A stretch of DNA of 17,707 nucleotides from Victivallales bacterium Lenti_02 (lineage in GTDB: Bacteria; Verrucomicrobiota; Lentisphaeria; Oligosphaerales; Lenti-02). The translations under genes were made by a program, and so were the position numbers. Positions 1-8,439 of this stretch are shown one piece after another. A model generated the notes under the pieces. It had not been told where the DNA came from and did no database searches. It saw only the letters and a list, made by a program, of their open reading frames with translations. Location: assembly GCA_001603055.1 (NCBI GenBank), contig LVAZ01000267.1, positions 1 to 17,707 on the forward strand. Direction: 5' to 3'. Each line of letters begins with the position of its first letter. The first letter of the stretch is position 1.

Positions 1-22
1 GTTGCATCAGGAAGGACCGATC

Positions 23-580
23 ATGGAATTGCCGACGACATGGACGACGCGGGACGGCGTGGAACTGGCGGTCCGGCGCCTGGTGGCGGGAGACCGCGCG
101 GCCCTGCAAACCTTCAACCGGGAACTGTCGGCCGCGAGCCGCCGGTTGTTTTTGCCCCATGCCTACGACGACGCCACCGTGGCCAAGGCCCTGGCCCGGA
201 GCGAGGCGGGGGAGGACCTGCTGCTCGGGCTGTTCGCGGGCGAACGGCAGGTGGGCTACTTCTTCCTCTGGTACTTCACCCGCCCGGTCCCTCTCCTCGG
301 CATCGGTCTGCTGGACGACTTCCAGGGGCGCGGGCTGGGGCGGCCGATGATGGAGCTGCTGCTCGCGGCCGCCCGCGAGAGCGACCGGGACGGGGTCGAA
401 CTGACCACCTGTCTGGACAACGAACGGGCCTTCGCCCTCTACCGGAAGGTGGGCTTCGAGTACTACGCGGACGTGAAGAACCGCCAGGGCGATGGGATAT
501 GGGTGACCGAACGGGCCATGTTCTACCGCATCAGGCCCGGGGCCCAGCCCATGACCGAACCCCACCAGCCCCCCGTCTAG
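23..580 (+). CDS. GNAT-family N-acetyltransferase
   Basis: This is a 185-residue protein of the GNAT fold, which moves an acetyl group from acetyl-CoA to an amine; the acceptor cannot be told from sequence. The acetyl-CoA pyrophosphate loop is visible as QGRGLG at residues 101-106, preceded by a beta-4-like strand (LLGIGLLDDF) and followed by an amphipathic helix. The usual late motif follows: LDNERAF near 131-137, then LYRKVGF at 139-145. I chose the ATG at 23 because GGAAGGA lies about 6 bp upstream; a TTG at 2 would also be open but has no visible ribosome binding site. The last 12 or so residues are proline-rich and probably disordered. The corA-like gene starts 15 bp downstream, so the two are probably co-transcribed. 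Fold assignment is firm; function is generic. Confidence 0.88.
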   Translation: MELPTTWTTRDGVELAVRRLVAGDRAALQTFNRELSAASRRLFLPHAYDDATVAKALARSEAGEDLLLGLFAGERQVGYFFLWYFTRPVPLLGIGLLDDFQGRGLGRPMMELLLAAARESDRDGVELTTCLDNERAFALYRKVGFEYYADVKNRQGDGIWVTERAMFYRIRPGAQPMTEPHQPPV

Positions 581-595
581 CCAGGAGCCGGCAGC

Positions 596-1657
596 ATGAC
601 CAACCACCAGCGAAAATCCCGCAACCTGCCGCCGGGGACGCTGCGCGCGCCAGCCGATGCGCAATGCCCGAAAACCATTCACGCCTTCCGCTACAACGCC
701 GAACAATGCGAGGAAGGCGAATTCGCGAGCGTGGCCGAGGCCGTGGCCTGGGGGCGGGGCAAAGGGGTACTTTGGCTGAACATCAACGGCCTGGGCAACG
801 TGGACTATCTTCAGGAACTGAACCGCGAGCTGGGCTTCCATCCCCTCGCCCTCGAAGACACCCTCCACAACGCCCAGCGCCCGAAGGTGGATGTGTACGA
901 AGGGCATATCTACATCGTGGTCCGCATGTTCCGCTACCAGAACCACCGGCTGGAACGGGAGCAGTTGAGCCTGTTCCTGGCCGACGGCGTGCTGGTCACC
1001 GTGCAGGAACGGGAGGGCGACTGCCTGGACTCGGTGCGGCACCGGCTGCGCGAGGGGGCCGGACAGGTGCGCTCGCGTCCGGCGGACTACCTTCTGTACA
1101 GCCTGCTCGACGCGGTGGTCGACAGCTATTTTCCCCTGCTCGAGGAAGCGGGGGAGGAGATCGAGCGCTTGCAGGAGCGGGTGCTGGTGGAAACCGGGCG
1201 GGCCACCCTGTCCCGCATCCACGACATGCGTCGGGAACTGCTCGATCTGCGCCGGGGCATCTGGCCTCTGCGCGACGCCCTGGGCACCATGCTGCGCGAC
1301 GGGGAGACCGGAATTTCCCCGCAGACCCAGATTTACCTGCGGGACTGCCACGACCATGCCATGCGGGCGCTCGACATGACCGAGACCTACCGCGAACTGG
1401 CCGCCAGCCTGATGGACATCTATCTCTCCTGCGCCAGCAACCGGATGAACGAGGTGATGAAGGTGCTGACCATCATCTCCACCATCTTCATCCCCCTCAC
1501 CTTCATCGCCGGAGTCTACGGCATGAACTTCGAGCACATGCCCGAACTGCAATGGCGCTGGAGCTACGCCGGGGTGTGGGGCCTGATGCTCCTCTGCACC
1601 CTGACCATGGTGGCCTATTTCCACCGCAAGGGCTGGCTCGGCGGCAGCGACACTTGA
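596..1657 (+). CDS. corA: CorA-family magnesium/divalent cation channel
   Basis: A 353-residue inner-membrane protein of the CorA family, which forms a pentameric Mg2+ (sometimes Co2+, Ni2+ or Zn2+) channel. The signature YGMN is at residues 308-311, at the end of the first membrane helix (ISTIFIPLTFIAGVYG) and followed by the acidic loop NFEHMPEL. A second membrane helix (YAGVWGLMLLCTLTMVAYF) leads to a short basic tail. The long N-terminal cytosolic domain and stalk helix (about 1-285) have the normal proportions. The ATG is preceded by CAGGAG with 8-bp spacing. It lies 15 bp after the acetyltransferase stop. The GMN motif is intact, so a working channel is expected. ZntB-type transporters share the fold, so the transported ion is not certain. 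Confidence 0.93.
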   Translation: MTNHQRKSRNLPPGTLRAPADAQCPKTIHAFRYNAEQCEEGEFASVAEAVAWGRGKGVLWLNINGLGNVDYLQELNRELGFHPLALEDTLHNAQRPKVDVYEGHIYIVVRMFRYQNHRLEREQLSLFLADGVLVTVQEREGDCLDSVRHRLREGAGQVRSRPADYLLYSLLDAVVDSYFPLLEEAGEEIERLQERVLVETGRATLSRIHDMRRELLDLRRGIWPLRDALGTMLRDGETGISPQTQIYLRDCHDHAMRALDMTETYRELAASLMDIYLSCASNRMNEVMKVLTIISTIFIPLTFIAGVYGMNFEHMPELQWRWSYAGVWGLMLLCTLTMVAYFHRKGWLGGSDT

Positions 1658-1681
1658 CGAAAGGGCGGGACCATCTAGTTT
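1654..1681 (+). promoter_or_regulatory. weak promoter candidate before the signalling genes
   Basis: TTGACG at 1654-1659 matches the -35 consensus in five of six positions. It is followed after 16 bp by TAGTTT at 1676-1681, a poor -10 (three of six). It overlaps the corA stop codon and lies about 75 bp before the PAS-protein start. Included only as a candidate; the -10 is weak. Confidence 0.22.
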
Positions 1682-1701
1682 CTCCCTTGAGACATCGGAT
1701 G

Positions 1702-1733
1702 TTCGGCCAGCCGTCGCGGACGGTTCGGCCCAG
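1702..1733 (+). repeat. short hairpin flanked by a direct repeat in the leader of the PAS gene
   Basis: The perfect stem CCGTC/GACGG with a 3-nt loop (1711-1723) extends by a G-T and an A-T pair on the outside. It is flanked by TTCGGCCAG (1702-1710) and TTCGGCCCAG (1724-1733). No T-tract follows, so it does not look like an intrinsic terminator. It lies between corA and the first signalling gene and could be a leader structure, or chance in GC-rich DNA. Confidence 0.3.
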
Positions 1734-1757
1734 TTCGCGGCAGGCGGGAGTCCGGGA

Positions 1758-3866
1758 ATGAGCGGAAGCACACCAGACCGGAACCAGGCGGGCTTCGGCG
1801 GCCCGGCGATGGACCTCCTGCCCTGCCCCTACCAGAGCCTGGACGCCAACGGCTGCTTTCTCGCCGTCAACGAGGCCTGGCTGCGGCTGCTCGGCTACCG
1901 CGCCGAGGACGTGGTCGGCAAGTCCTTCGCGGACTTTCTGACCGGCCACCACGCCGTGCTCTTTCCCCAGCGCTTCCGCGAATTCATACGAACCGGCGAA
2001 GTCAGCGGCGTCCGTTTCGACCTGCGGACCGGGCGGGGCACCGCCGTCCCCTGCCGCCTCGACGGGCGGATCGAATACGACGCGGACGGGGAAATGCTCC
2101 GGACCCACTGTCTTCTGCACGAGGCGGACGAACAGGTCCGCCTGGCGGATTCCCTGCGCCGCAGCGAAAACAAGCTGCATGTGGTTCTGGCTGCCGCGCA
2201 GGAGGCCATTCTGATCCTCGATCCCCAGCAACTCATCACCCGGGCCAATCCCGCGGCAGGGGAACTGCTGGGCACCAAGGCCGGTGACCTCGAAGGGCAC
2301 GCCTTCCTCGAATTCGTCGCCGAAAACTCCCAGCACCCGGCCCGGAGCCTCCTGGCGCAGGCGGACGCGGCGACCGACACACAGCCCGGCTGCGACCTGT
2401 CGCTCCTGCGCCGCGACGGACACCTCCTGCAAGCGCGGGCCAGGGCGGAGATTCTGTGGGACGAACCGCACCGCATCCTGGCAACCGTGTTGTCCCTGGC
2501 CGACATCGGCCGGGTGGCCCGGATCGAGGAGAAGCTGAACGAAAACCGCGACCTGAACCTGGCCCTGCTGGACCATACGCGGGACGGCATCCTGATTTTC
2601 GACGCGGACCAGCGGCTCGTCTGGACCAACCGGCGGGCGGCGGACCTCTACGGAATCGCCCTGAACACTATGCTGGGCCTGCCGCCCGACGACTTCATCC
2701 CCGAGGAGGAACGGGCCCGTTTCCGCGAAGTTCCGACCGCCGGCGGCGAGGGGCGGGAACCGGCGTCCCGCCTCGTCCGCCCGCAGGCCAACGGGCAACC
2801 GCTTCCGCTCGAGCTGCATGGTTGCACCATCCCGCTGGGAGAACGGATGCACACACTTTTCACCCTCCGCGACCTCACGGCGGAGGAACAGGCTTTCGCC
2901 CGCCTGCGCGAGTGCGAGCACCTCCACCAGCAGGTGCAGCAAAGCATCACCGACGGGGTGGCCATCTACGAGGCGGTGGACGACGGGGCGGATTTCCGCA
3001 TCCGGGATATCAACCCGGCCGCCTGCCGCCACTCGGGGAAAAGCCGCGAGGACTGCGTCGGACATTGTCTGAGCGAAGTTTTCCCCGGGACCGGACCGGA
3101 GGCGTTCATCGAGGCCCTGCGCGCGGCCTGGCGCACCCGGAAACCCCGGGACCTGCCCCTGCACCTCTATGAATTCGGTGGGCGGTCCCTCTGGATCGAG
3201 AGCCATTTCCTGCCCTTGCCCTCGGGCGACATTCTGGCCATTTTCCGGGACCGGACCGAACTGCGGCAAACGGAGGAGAAGCTCCGCGCCGGGGAATCCC
3301 ATCTCCAGCGGCTGCTCGAAAACCTGCCGGCGATGCTGGCCGCCTTCGACGCCGACGGGGTTCCCCAGGTCTGGAACCAGGAATGCGAGCGGGTCACCGG
3401 CTACAGCGCCGCCGAGGTGGTGGGCAATCCCCAGGCCTTCGCCTGGCTGTATCCCGACCCGGAAGTCCGCCGCCGCCGTTTGGAACTTCAATTACCCGGT
3501 TCGGCGGGTTTTCGCAACCTGGAGTGGACGCTGCGCGGCAAGGATGGCAGCTACCGGACTCTGCTGCTCTCGAACCTCTCGAACCAGTTCCCCGTGCCGG
3601 GCTGGGCCAGTTGGTCCGTCGGCGTGGACATCACCGCCTACCGGGCCATCGAACGACAGACCGACGCCCACCGCGAGGGACTCGATGAACGGGTGCGCGA
3701 GCGCACCGAAGAGCTGCGGGCGATGGTGACCGCGATGGCAGGCCGCGAACTGCGCATGGCCGAACTCAAGGCCACTGTCGCCGCCCTGCGCGGGCAGCTT
3801 CGTCAAGCCGGGCTCGCGCCCGTAGCCAACGACCCGCTCGCCGACGAGGAGGAGGACAGTCCATGA
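1758..3866 (+). CDS. multi-PAS sensor protein without a kinase domain
   Basis: A 702-residue protein of about five PAS domains, at roughly 18-125, 135-255, 262-378, 385-503 and 510-632. Each shows the N-x-A or N-x-E core and the following D-x-T or R-D-L/R-T end of a PAS/PAC unit, for example FRDRTEL near 496-502 and VGVDITAY at 621-628. The C-terminus is a coiled coil (RVRERTEELRAM at 645-656) followed by a charged tail ending in NDPLADEEEDSP. No H-box, HATPase, GGDEF, EAL or HTH segment is visible, and there is no signal peptide or membrane helix, so it is a soluble sensor or scaffold. The start is set by GGGAG 7 bp upstream. Its stop overlaps the start of the downstream kinase (ATGA), so the two are translationally coupled and probably act together. 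The role as a partner of that kinase is inference. Confidence 0.85.
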   Translation: MSGSTPDRNQAGFGGPAMDLLPCPYQSLDANGCFLAVNEAWLRLLGYRAEDVVGKSFADFLTGHHAVLFPQRFREFIRTGEVSGVRFDLRTGRGTAVPCRLDGRIEYDADGEMLRTHCLLHEADEQVRLADSLRRSENKLHVVLAAAQEAILILDPQQLITRANPAAGELLGTKAGDLEGHAFLEFVAENSQHPARSLLAQADAATDTQPGCDLSLLRRDGHLLQARARAEILWDEPHRILATVLSLADIGRVARIEEKLNENRDLNLALLDHTRDGILIFDADQRLVWTNRRAADLYGIALNTMLGLPPDDFIPEEERARFREVPTAGGEGREPASRLVRPQANGQPLPLELHGCTIPLGERMHTLFTLRDLTAEEQAFARLRECEHLHQQVQQSITDGVAIYEAVDDGADFRIRDINPAACRHSGKSREDCVGHCLSEVFPGTGPEAFIEALRAAWRTRKPRDLPLHLYEFGGRSLWIESHFLPLPSGDILAIFRDRTELRQTEEKLRAGESHLQRLLENLPAMLAAFDADGVPQVWNQECERVTGYSAAEVVGNPQAFAWLYPDPEVRRRRLELQLPGSAGFRNLEWTLRGKDGSYRTLLLSNLSNQFPVPGWASWSVGVDITAYRAIERQTDAHREGLDERVRERTEELRAMVTAMAGRELRMAELKATVAALRGQLRQAGLAPVANDPLADEEEDSP

Positions 3867-6004
3867 ACCGTGCCGCCGGACCGGCCGTCGTCCTGCTTCT
3901 CCTCCTGGCCGCCCTTGGCCGGGCGGAACCACCGGTGAGCAAGCTGCGCGTCGGCGGGGACCACGACTATCCACCCTATTCCTTCCTGGACGCGAAGGGC
4001 AGGCCCGCCGGTTTCAGCGTGGACCTCTTCCGGGCGGTGGCTTCGGCGATGGGCCTGGAAGGCGATATCGTGCTGGGCCCCTGGGCCGAGGTCCGTCCCC
4101 GGATCGAGCAGGGCCAACTGGACGTGGTCATCGGCATGTACCGCTCCCCGGAGCGGGAACAAACCGTCGACTTCTCCCTGCCCTACGTCATCGTCTCCCA
4201 TGCCGTCTTCGTGCGGCGCGGCTCCGCCATCCAGTCTCTGGCGGACCTCGCGGGGCGGACCGTCCTGGTCCAGAAGGGCGACATCATGGACGACTTCGCG
4301 GGGCGCAGCGTGGTCGCCGGGCGGTTCCTCCACTTCGGCTCCCAGGGCGAAGTGCTGCGCGCCCTCGCCGAGGGGCAGGGGGACGCCGCCCTGCTCCCCC
4401 GTCTCCAGGGAATCTATTTCTGCCGGACGAACCACCTGCGGAACCTGGCGGCAGTGGGGCCGCCCTTCGAGCCGCTCGATTTCTGTTTCGCGGTGCGGAA
4501 GGGGGACGAGACCCTGGCCAGCCTGCTCAACGAGGGGCTGGCCATTGTCCAGGCGGACGGCACCTACGAGCGCCTCCGCCAGAAATGGTTCGGGGTCCAC
4601 GCGGCCAGCTTCTGGCAACGCCAGGAAGTGCGCTATGTGGTCTACCTGCTGCTGGCGATCATCGCCCTGCTCGGGATGCTGCTCGTGCAGGACCAGCGGA
4701 TGAAGCGCAGGCTGCGGCGCAGCCAGGGAGCAATCGCCGAACTCGAAACCCGCTGGAATCTGGCCCTCGAAGCCAGCGCTCTGGGCGTGTTCGACTGGGA
4801 TGTGGTTCACGACCGGGTCATCTATTCGGACCAGTACTGCCGCCTGCTCGGGCGCGAACCGGGCAGCCTCGACGGCCCGATTTCCGGATGGCAGGGACGG
4901 GTGCATCCCGACGACCTGGCCGGCCCCCGGGAGCGGCTCGAAGCGCATCTGCGCGGCGAGACCGGATACTACGAGGGCGAATACCGCATGCGGGTGGCGG
5001 ACGGTTCCTACCACTGGTTCCTCGCCCGCGGACAGGTTATCGAGCGCGCCGCCAACGGCTCCCCCCGCCGCCATCTCGGCGTGCTCTCCGACATCACCGA
5101 GCGCAAGCGCATGGAACTCGAAGTGCAGCACGCCAAGGACATGCTCGAACAGCGGGTGCGCGAACGCACGGCGGAACTGGCCGAACGGGTGGCCGAGACC
5201 GAGCAGATCAACCGCGCCATAATCAATGTCCTCGAAGACCTCCAGGGCACCAACCGCAAGCTCGAAAAGGTCTCCGCCGCTCTGGCGGACAGCAACCGCG
5301 AGCTCGGGGCCTTCGCCCATTCCGTGTCCCACGACCTGCGCGCCCCCCTGCGCGCCATCGACGGCTTCGCGGGCATCATCGCAGAGGAGTACGGCAAACT
5401 CCTGGACGACGAGGGGCGCCGCCTGCTCCAGGTGGTCCGCGACAACGCGCGGCACATGGGCCAACTGATCAGCGACCTGCTCGCCTTCTCCCGCCTCGGC
5501 CGCCAGCCGCTCGTCAAGTCGGAAGTGCCGATGGCGGAAGTCGTCGGCGAACTGGTCGCCGACCAGAGCCGGAGCACGGAGGGAGCCGTCGAGTTCGCGG
5601 TGGCGGACCTGCCCGCCGCCCACGGCGACCGCGGCATGCTGCGCCAAGTCTTCGCCAATCTGCTCGACAACGCGGTGAAATATTCGCAGCCAAAACCCCG
5701 GCCACGGATCGTCGTCGGCGGGGCCCGCGAACCGGGCTGGGTCCATTACTGGGTGGCCGACAACGGCATCGGCTTCGAGCAGAAATACGCGGAAAAAATC
5801 TTCGCCGTCTTCGAGCGCCTGCATCCGCCCGACCATTTCGCCGGCACCGGCGTGGGGCTCTCCCTGGTCCAACGCATCGTGCAGCGGCACGGCGGCAACG
5901 TCTGGGCCGAGGGCGAGCCGGACCGGGGCGCCACGTTCCACTTCCGCATGCCCGCCGTCGGCCACGGGGCAACCGTCCAGCCCGAATCGCTACGGGAAAC
6001 ATAG
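3863..6004 (+). CDS. sensor histidine kinase with periplasmic solute-binding domain
   Basis: A 713-residue membrane kinase. A signal peptide (1-21, LLLLLAALGRA) leads into a periplasmic SBP_bac_3-type binding domain (about 27-245; DYPPYSFLD at 35-43, GMYRSPERE at 91-99, ADGTYERLRQKWFG at 231-244). One membrane helix follows (about 257-276), then a PAS domain (about 295-415), a coiled coil with RVRERTAEL, a HisKA domain with H490 in SVSHDLRAPLRA, and an HATPase with N603 in NLLDNAVKYS, DNGIG at 633-637 and GTGVG at 661-665. All catalytic boxes are intact. The sensor resembles polar amino acid-binding proteins, so an amino acid or similar small molecule is the likely ligand (inference). It overlaps the PAS gene by 4 bp with a GAGGAGGA ribosome site inside that gene. 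It has no receiver, so its phosphate target must be another protein, perhaps the hybrid kinase encoded next. Confidence 0.92.
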   Translation: MNRAAGPAVVLLLLLAALGRAEPPVSKLRVGGDHDYPPYSFLDAKGRPAGFSVDLFRAVASAMGLEGDIVLGPWAEVRPRIEQGQLDVVIGMYRSPEREQTVDFSLPYVIVSHAVFVRRGSAIQSLADLAGRTVLVQKGDIMDDFAGRSVVAGRFLHFGSQGEVLRALAEGQGDAALLPRLQGIYFCRTNHLRNLAAVGPPFEPLDFCFAVRKGDETLASLLNEGLAIVQADGTYERLRQKWFGVHAASFWQRQEVRYVVYLLLAIIALLGMLLVQDQRMKRRLRRSQGAIAELETRWNLALEASALGVFDWDVVHDRVIYSDQYCRLLGREPGSLDGPISGWQGRVHPDDLAGPRERLEAHLRGETGYYEGEYRMRVADGSYHWFLARGQVIERAANGSPRRHLGVLSDITERKRMELEVQHAKDMLEQRVRERTAELAERVAETEQINRAIINVLEDLQGTNRKLEKVSAALADSNRELGAFAHSVSHDLRAPLRAIDGFAGIIAEEYGKLLDDEGRRLLQVVRDNARHMGQLISDLLAFSRLGRQPLVKSEVPMAEVVGELVADQSRSTEGAVEFAVADLPAAHGDRGMLRQVFANLLDNAVKYSQPKPRPRIVVGGAREPGWVHYWVADNGIGFEQKYAEKIFAVFERLHPPDHFAGTGVGLSLVQRIVQRHGGNVWAEGEPDRGATFHFRMPAVGHGATVQPESLRET

Positions 6005-6122
6005 CCGATGCAGCCCGCGCGAGTGGACAGGCCGCGATGGCAACATCATGGTATGACGGCAAGAAGGATATTGCCCGCTCCACATACGATCACCGGATTC
6101 CGCAAGCAAGGGGCATGCTGGG

Positions 6123-8420
6123 ATGCCTGACCATTTCGAGCTGCACACCAACCCGTTCTCCACTCCCTCCCAAGAGCCATGCCGGTTGCTGATTGTCGAG
6201 GACAACACCACCGACTACGAGCTAATGCTGCGGGAATTGCACAAGGCCGATCCGAGGCTTGAAGCCCGGCGGGTGATCAGCGAAACGGGATTCCTGGCCG
6301 AACTCCGGGCATTCACCCCCCATCTGGTATGCACCGACTTCCGCCTGCCCGGCTTCACCGGGCTGGACATTGTCCGCCTCGCCCATGAGCATGCGCCGCT
6401 GGTGCCGGTGATCGTGGTCACCGGCACACTGAGCGAGGAGGACGCGGCGGACTCGATCAAGGCCGGCGCCTCCGACTATGTGGTCAAGGAACGGCTGTTC
6501 CGGCTGGTCCCGGCGATCTCGGGGGCTCTGGAGAAGCGCTGGGAGAAAGAGGCTCTGCGCGAGGCCCAGCTCCGCCTCGAACGTAGCGAAAGCCGGGCGC
6601 TGGCTCTGCTCAACGCCATCAGCGACGGAGTGGTCCTCCTCGACCGGGACGGCTTCGTGCTCGAGACCAATCAGCCCTATGCGGAGTTTCTCGACCGGGC
6701 GCCGGACCGCCTGCTGGGCAAATGCATCTGGGGGCTGCTTCCCGCCGACCAGACCGAGGTCTGCCACAGCCTGGTGGCGCAGTGCTTCGCCGAGGGGAAA
6801 CCTGCACGGCGCGAAGTCCGCCACGGCAAGGTCTGGCTCGATCTGCGGGTCCAGCCCGTGTATTCGCCCGAGGGCCGGGCCGAACGGGTGGCCCTCTTCC
6901 GGCGCGACATCACCGAGCACAAACGGACCCTGGCGGAACTGGAACTGCTTGGCATGGCCATCGCCCAGGGGGACGAAAGCTACCTCATCACCGATCCCAA
7001 GGGGACCATTCTCTACGTCAATCCCGCCTTCGAGAAGATGACCGGCTATGCGGCGTCGGAAACGGTCGGGCGCAATCCGCGCATCCTCAAGAGCGGCAAG
7101 CATGGGCATGACTTCTACGGTGCCTTCTGGGCCACCATCCGCAGCGGCAAGACCTGGCAGGGACGCTTCATCAACCGCCGCAAGGACGGCTCGCTCTATC
7201 CGGAGGACAACCTCATCTCGCCGGTGCTCGACGCCGCCGGCACCGTGACCCACTTTGTGGGGGTGAAGCGCGATGCCACCCGGCAGATCGAGTTCGAGAA
7301 GCAGATGGTCCACCAGGAACGCATGCAGGCCCTCGGCAAGATGGTCAGCGGCATCGCCCATGACTTCAACAACATCATGGTCCCCATTCTCGGCCTGGCC
7401 GAGGAACTCCTCAGCTCCCCCGATTCCATCGCCCAGCCCGAATGCGTGCGGTCCTGCCTGAACCAGATTTTCGATTCGGCCCGCGACGCGCGGGACATCG
7501 TGCGCCGCCTGCGCGAATTCTACCGCCCCGGCGACGAGGTCGAGCGCGAGCCGGTCGATCTGGCCGACATCGTGGAGCGCGCCATTGAACTCACCCGCCC
7601 CGCCTGGCAGACCCAGGCCCAGGCCCAGGGACGAACCGTGACGGTGCACAACGGCGTCGGGCGTGTTCCGCTTGTCCTCGGCAACGCCGCCCAACTGCGC
7701 GAGATGTTCGTGAACCTCCTGCTCAACGCGGTGGACGCGATCGCCGAATCGGGGGAAATCCTCATCCGGGCCGAAAGCCATGGCCAACAGCTCCGGGTCA
7801 CGGTCCGCGACACCGGCTGCGGCATGGACCCGGAACTGGCCACCCGCTGCCTCGAACCCTTTTTCTCGACCAAAGGCGAACGGGGCAGCGGCCTCGGCCT
7901 CTCCATGTGCTACGGTATCCTCCAGCGGCATGGCGGCGATCTGCGCATCGACTCCGCGCCGGGGAAAGGCACCACCGTCGCGGTGGCCCTGCCCATCCGC
8001 CCGCCTGTCCCTGCCCCCCTTCCCGCTCCGGCAGCCAATAAACCGAAGGAGACCGGCGTGGATTCCCTCCGCATCCTGGTGGTGGACGACGAGCCCATGT
8101 CCCTCAAGGTCATGCAGAAGCTCATCGAGCGGCTGGGGCACAAGGTGGACACCGCCGCCTCGGGCAAACAGGCCCTGGAGACCCTGGTCAAAAACCCCTA
8201 CCACCTGCTGGTGACCGACCGGGCCATGCCCGGCATGTCCGGCGACGAGCTTGCCTTCCGCGCCAAGGAGAGCCATCCCGGCCTGCCGGTCATCATGCTG
8301 ACCGGATTCGGGGACCTGATGAACTACGCCAACGAAACCCCGCCCGGCGTGGATCTGGTCATCGGCAAGCCCGCCTCCCTGCGCGACCTCAACGAGGCCA
8401 TCACCCGGGTGACGGGCTGA
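6123..8420 (+). CDS. hybrid histidine kinase, REC-PAS-PAS-HK-REC
   Basis: A 765-residue soluble hybrid kinase. The N-terminal receiver (19-135) has E25-D26, phospho-acceptor D72 in CTDFRLPG, T100 and K122. Two PAS domains follow (about 155-268 and 273-392). The kinase core is of the NtrB-like type, with H413 in GIAHDFNNIMVPIL, N535 in NLLLNAVDAI, DTGCG at 563-567 and GSGLGL at 588-593. A proline/alanine-rich linker (625-640) leads to a second receiver with D655-D656, phospho-acceptor D699 in VTDRAMPG, T727 and K749. All key residues are present at both receivers. It could take phosphate from the solute-binding kinase upstream and act as a relay, but there is no Hpt or DNA-binding domain. The ATG at 6123 is the first in frame and has only a weak upstream AAGGGG. 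A 118-bp gap separates it from the previous gene, so it may have its own promoter. Confidence 0.9.
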   Translation: MPDHFELHTNPFSTPSQEPCRLLIVEDNTTDYELMLRELHKADPRLEARRVISETGFLAELRAFTPHLVCTDFRLPGFTGLDIVRLAHEHAPLVPVIVVTGTLSEEDAADSIKAGASDYVVKERLFRLVPAISGALEKRWEKEALREAQLRLERSESRALALLNAISDGVVLLDRDGFVLETNQPYAEFLDRAPDRLLGKCIWGLLPADQTEVCHSLVAQCFAEGKPARREVRHGKVWLDLRVQPVYSPEGRAERVALFRRDITEHKRTLAELELLGMAIAQGDESYLITDPKGTILYVNPAFEKMTGYAASETVGRNPRILKSGKHGHDFYGAFWATIRSGKTWQGRFINRRKDGSLYPEDNLISPVLDAAGTVTHFVGVKRDATRQIEFEKQMVHQERMQALGKMVSGIAHDFNNIMVPILGLAEELLSSPDSIAQPECVRSCLNQIFDSARDARDIVRRLREFYRPGDEVEREPVDLADIVERAIELTRPAWQTQAQAQGRTVTVHNGVGRVPLVLGNAAQLREMFVNLLLNAVDAIAESGEILIRAESHGQQLRVTVRDTGCGMDPELATRCLEPFFSTKGERGSGLGLSMCYGILQRHGGDLRIDSAPGKGTTVAVALPIRPPVPAPLPAPAANKPKETGVDSLRILVVDDEPMSLKVMQKLIERLGHKVDTAASGKQALETLVKNPYHLLVTDRAMPGMSGDELAFRAKESHPGLPVIMLTGFGDLMNYANETPPGVDLVIGKPASLRDLNEAITRVTG

Positions 8421-8438
8421 CGGAACTCCCCCAGCCCG
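8413..8438. terminator. possible shared hairpin between convergent genes
   Basis: CGGGCTG (8413-8419) and CAGCCCG (8432-8438) form a perfect 7-bp stem with a 12-nt loop, spanning the end of the hybrid kinase gene and the 19-bp gap before the sulfatase stop. The position suits a two-way terminator, but neither side has a T-tract, so this is only a candidate. Confidence 0.35.
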
Positions 8439-8439
8439 C

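Noticed and set aside
1503..3491. 662-codon open frame antisense to the PAS protein
   Set aside because: Low-complexity G/V/P/A/Q-rich translation with no motif, opposite a gene with clear domains; typical of GC-rich DNA.
3803..5965. 720-codon open frame antisense to the solute-binding kinase
   Set aside because: Same pattern of shadow coding; no recognisable domain or ribosome site, while the plus strand encodes an intact kinase.
6008..6130. 40-codon plus-strand frame between the two kinase genes
   Set aside because: No ribosome site, basic and featureless product, overlaps the hybrid kinase start out of frame.
6222..8276. 684-codon open frame antisense to the hybrid kinase
   Set aside because: Mirror of a codon-biased GC-rich gene; no domain signature.
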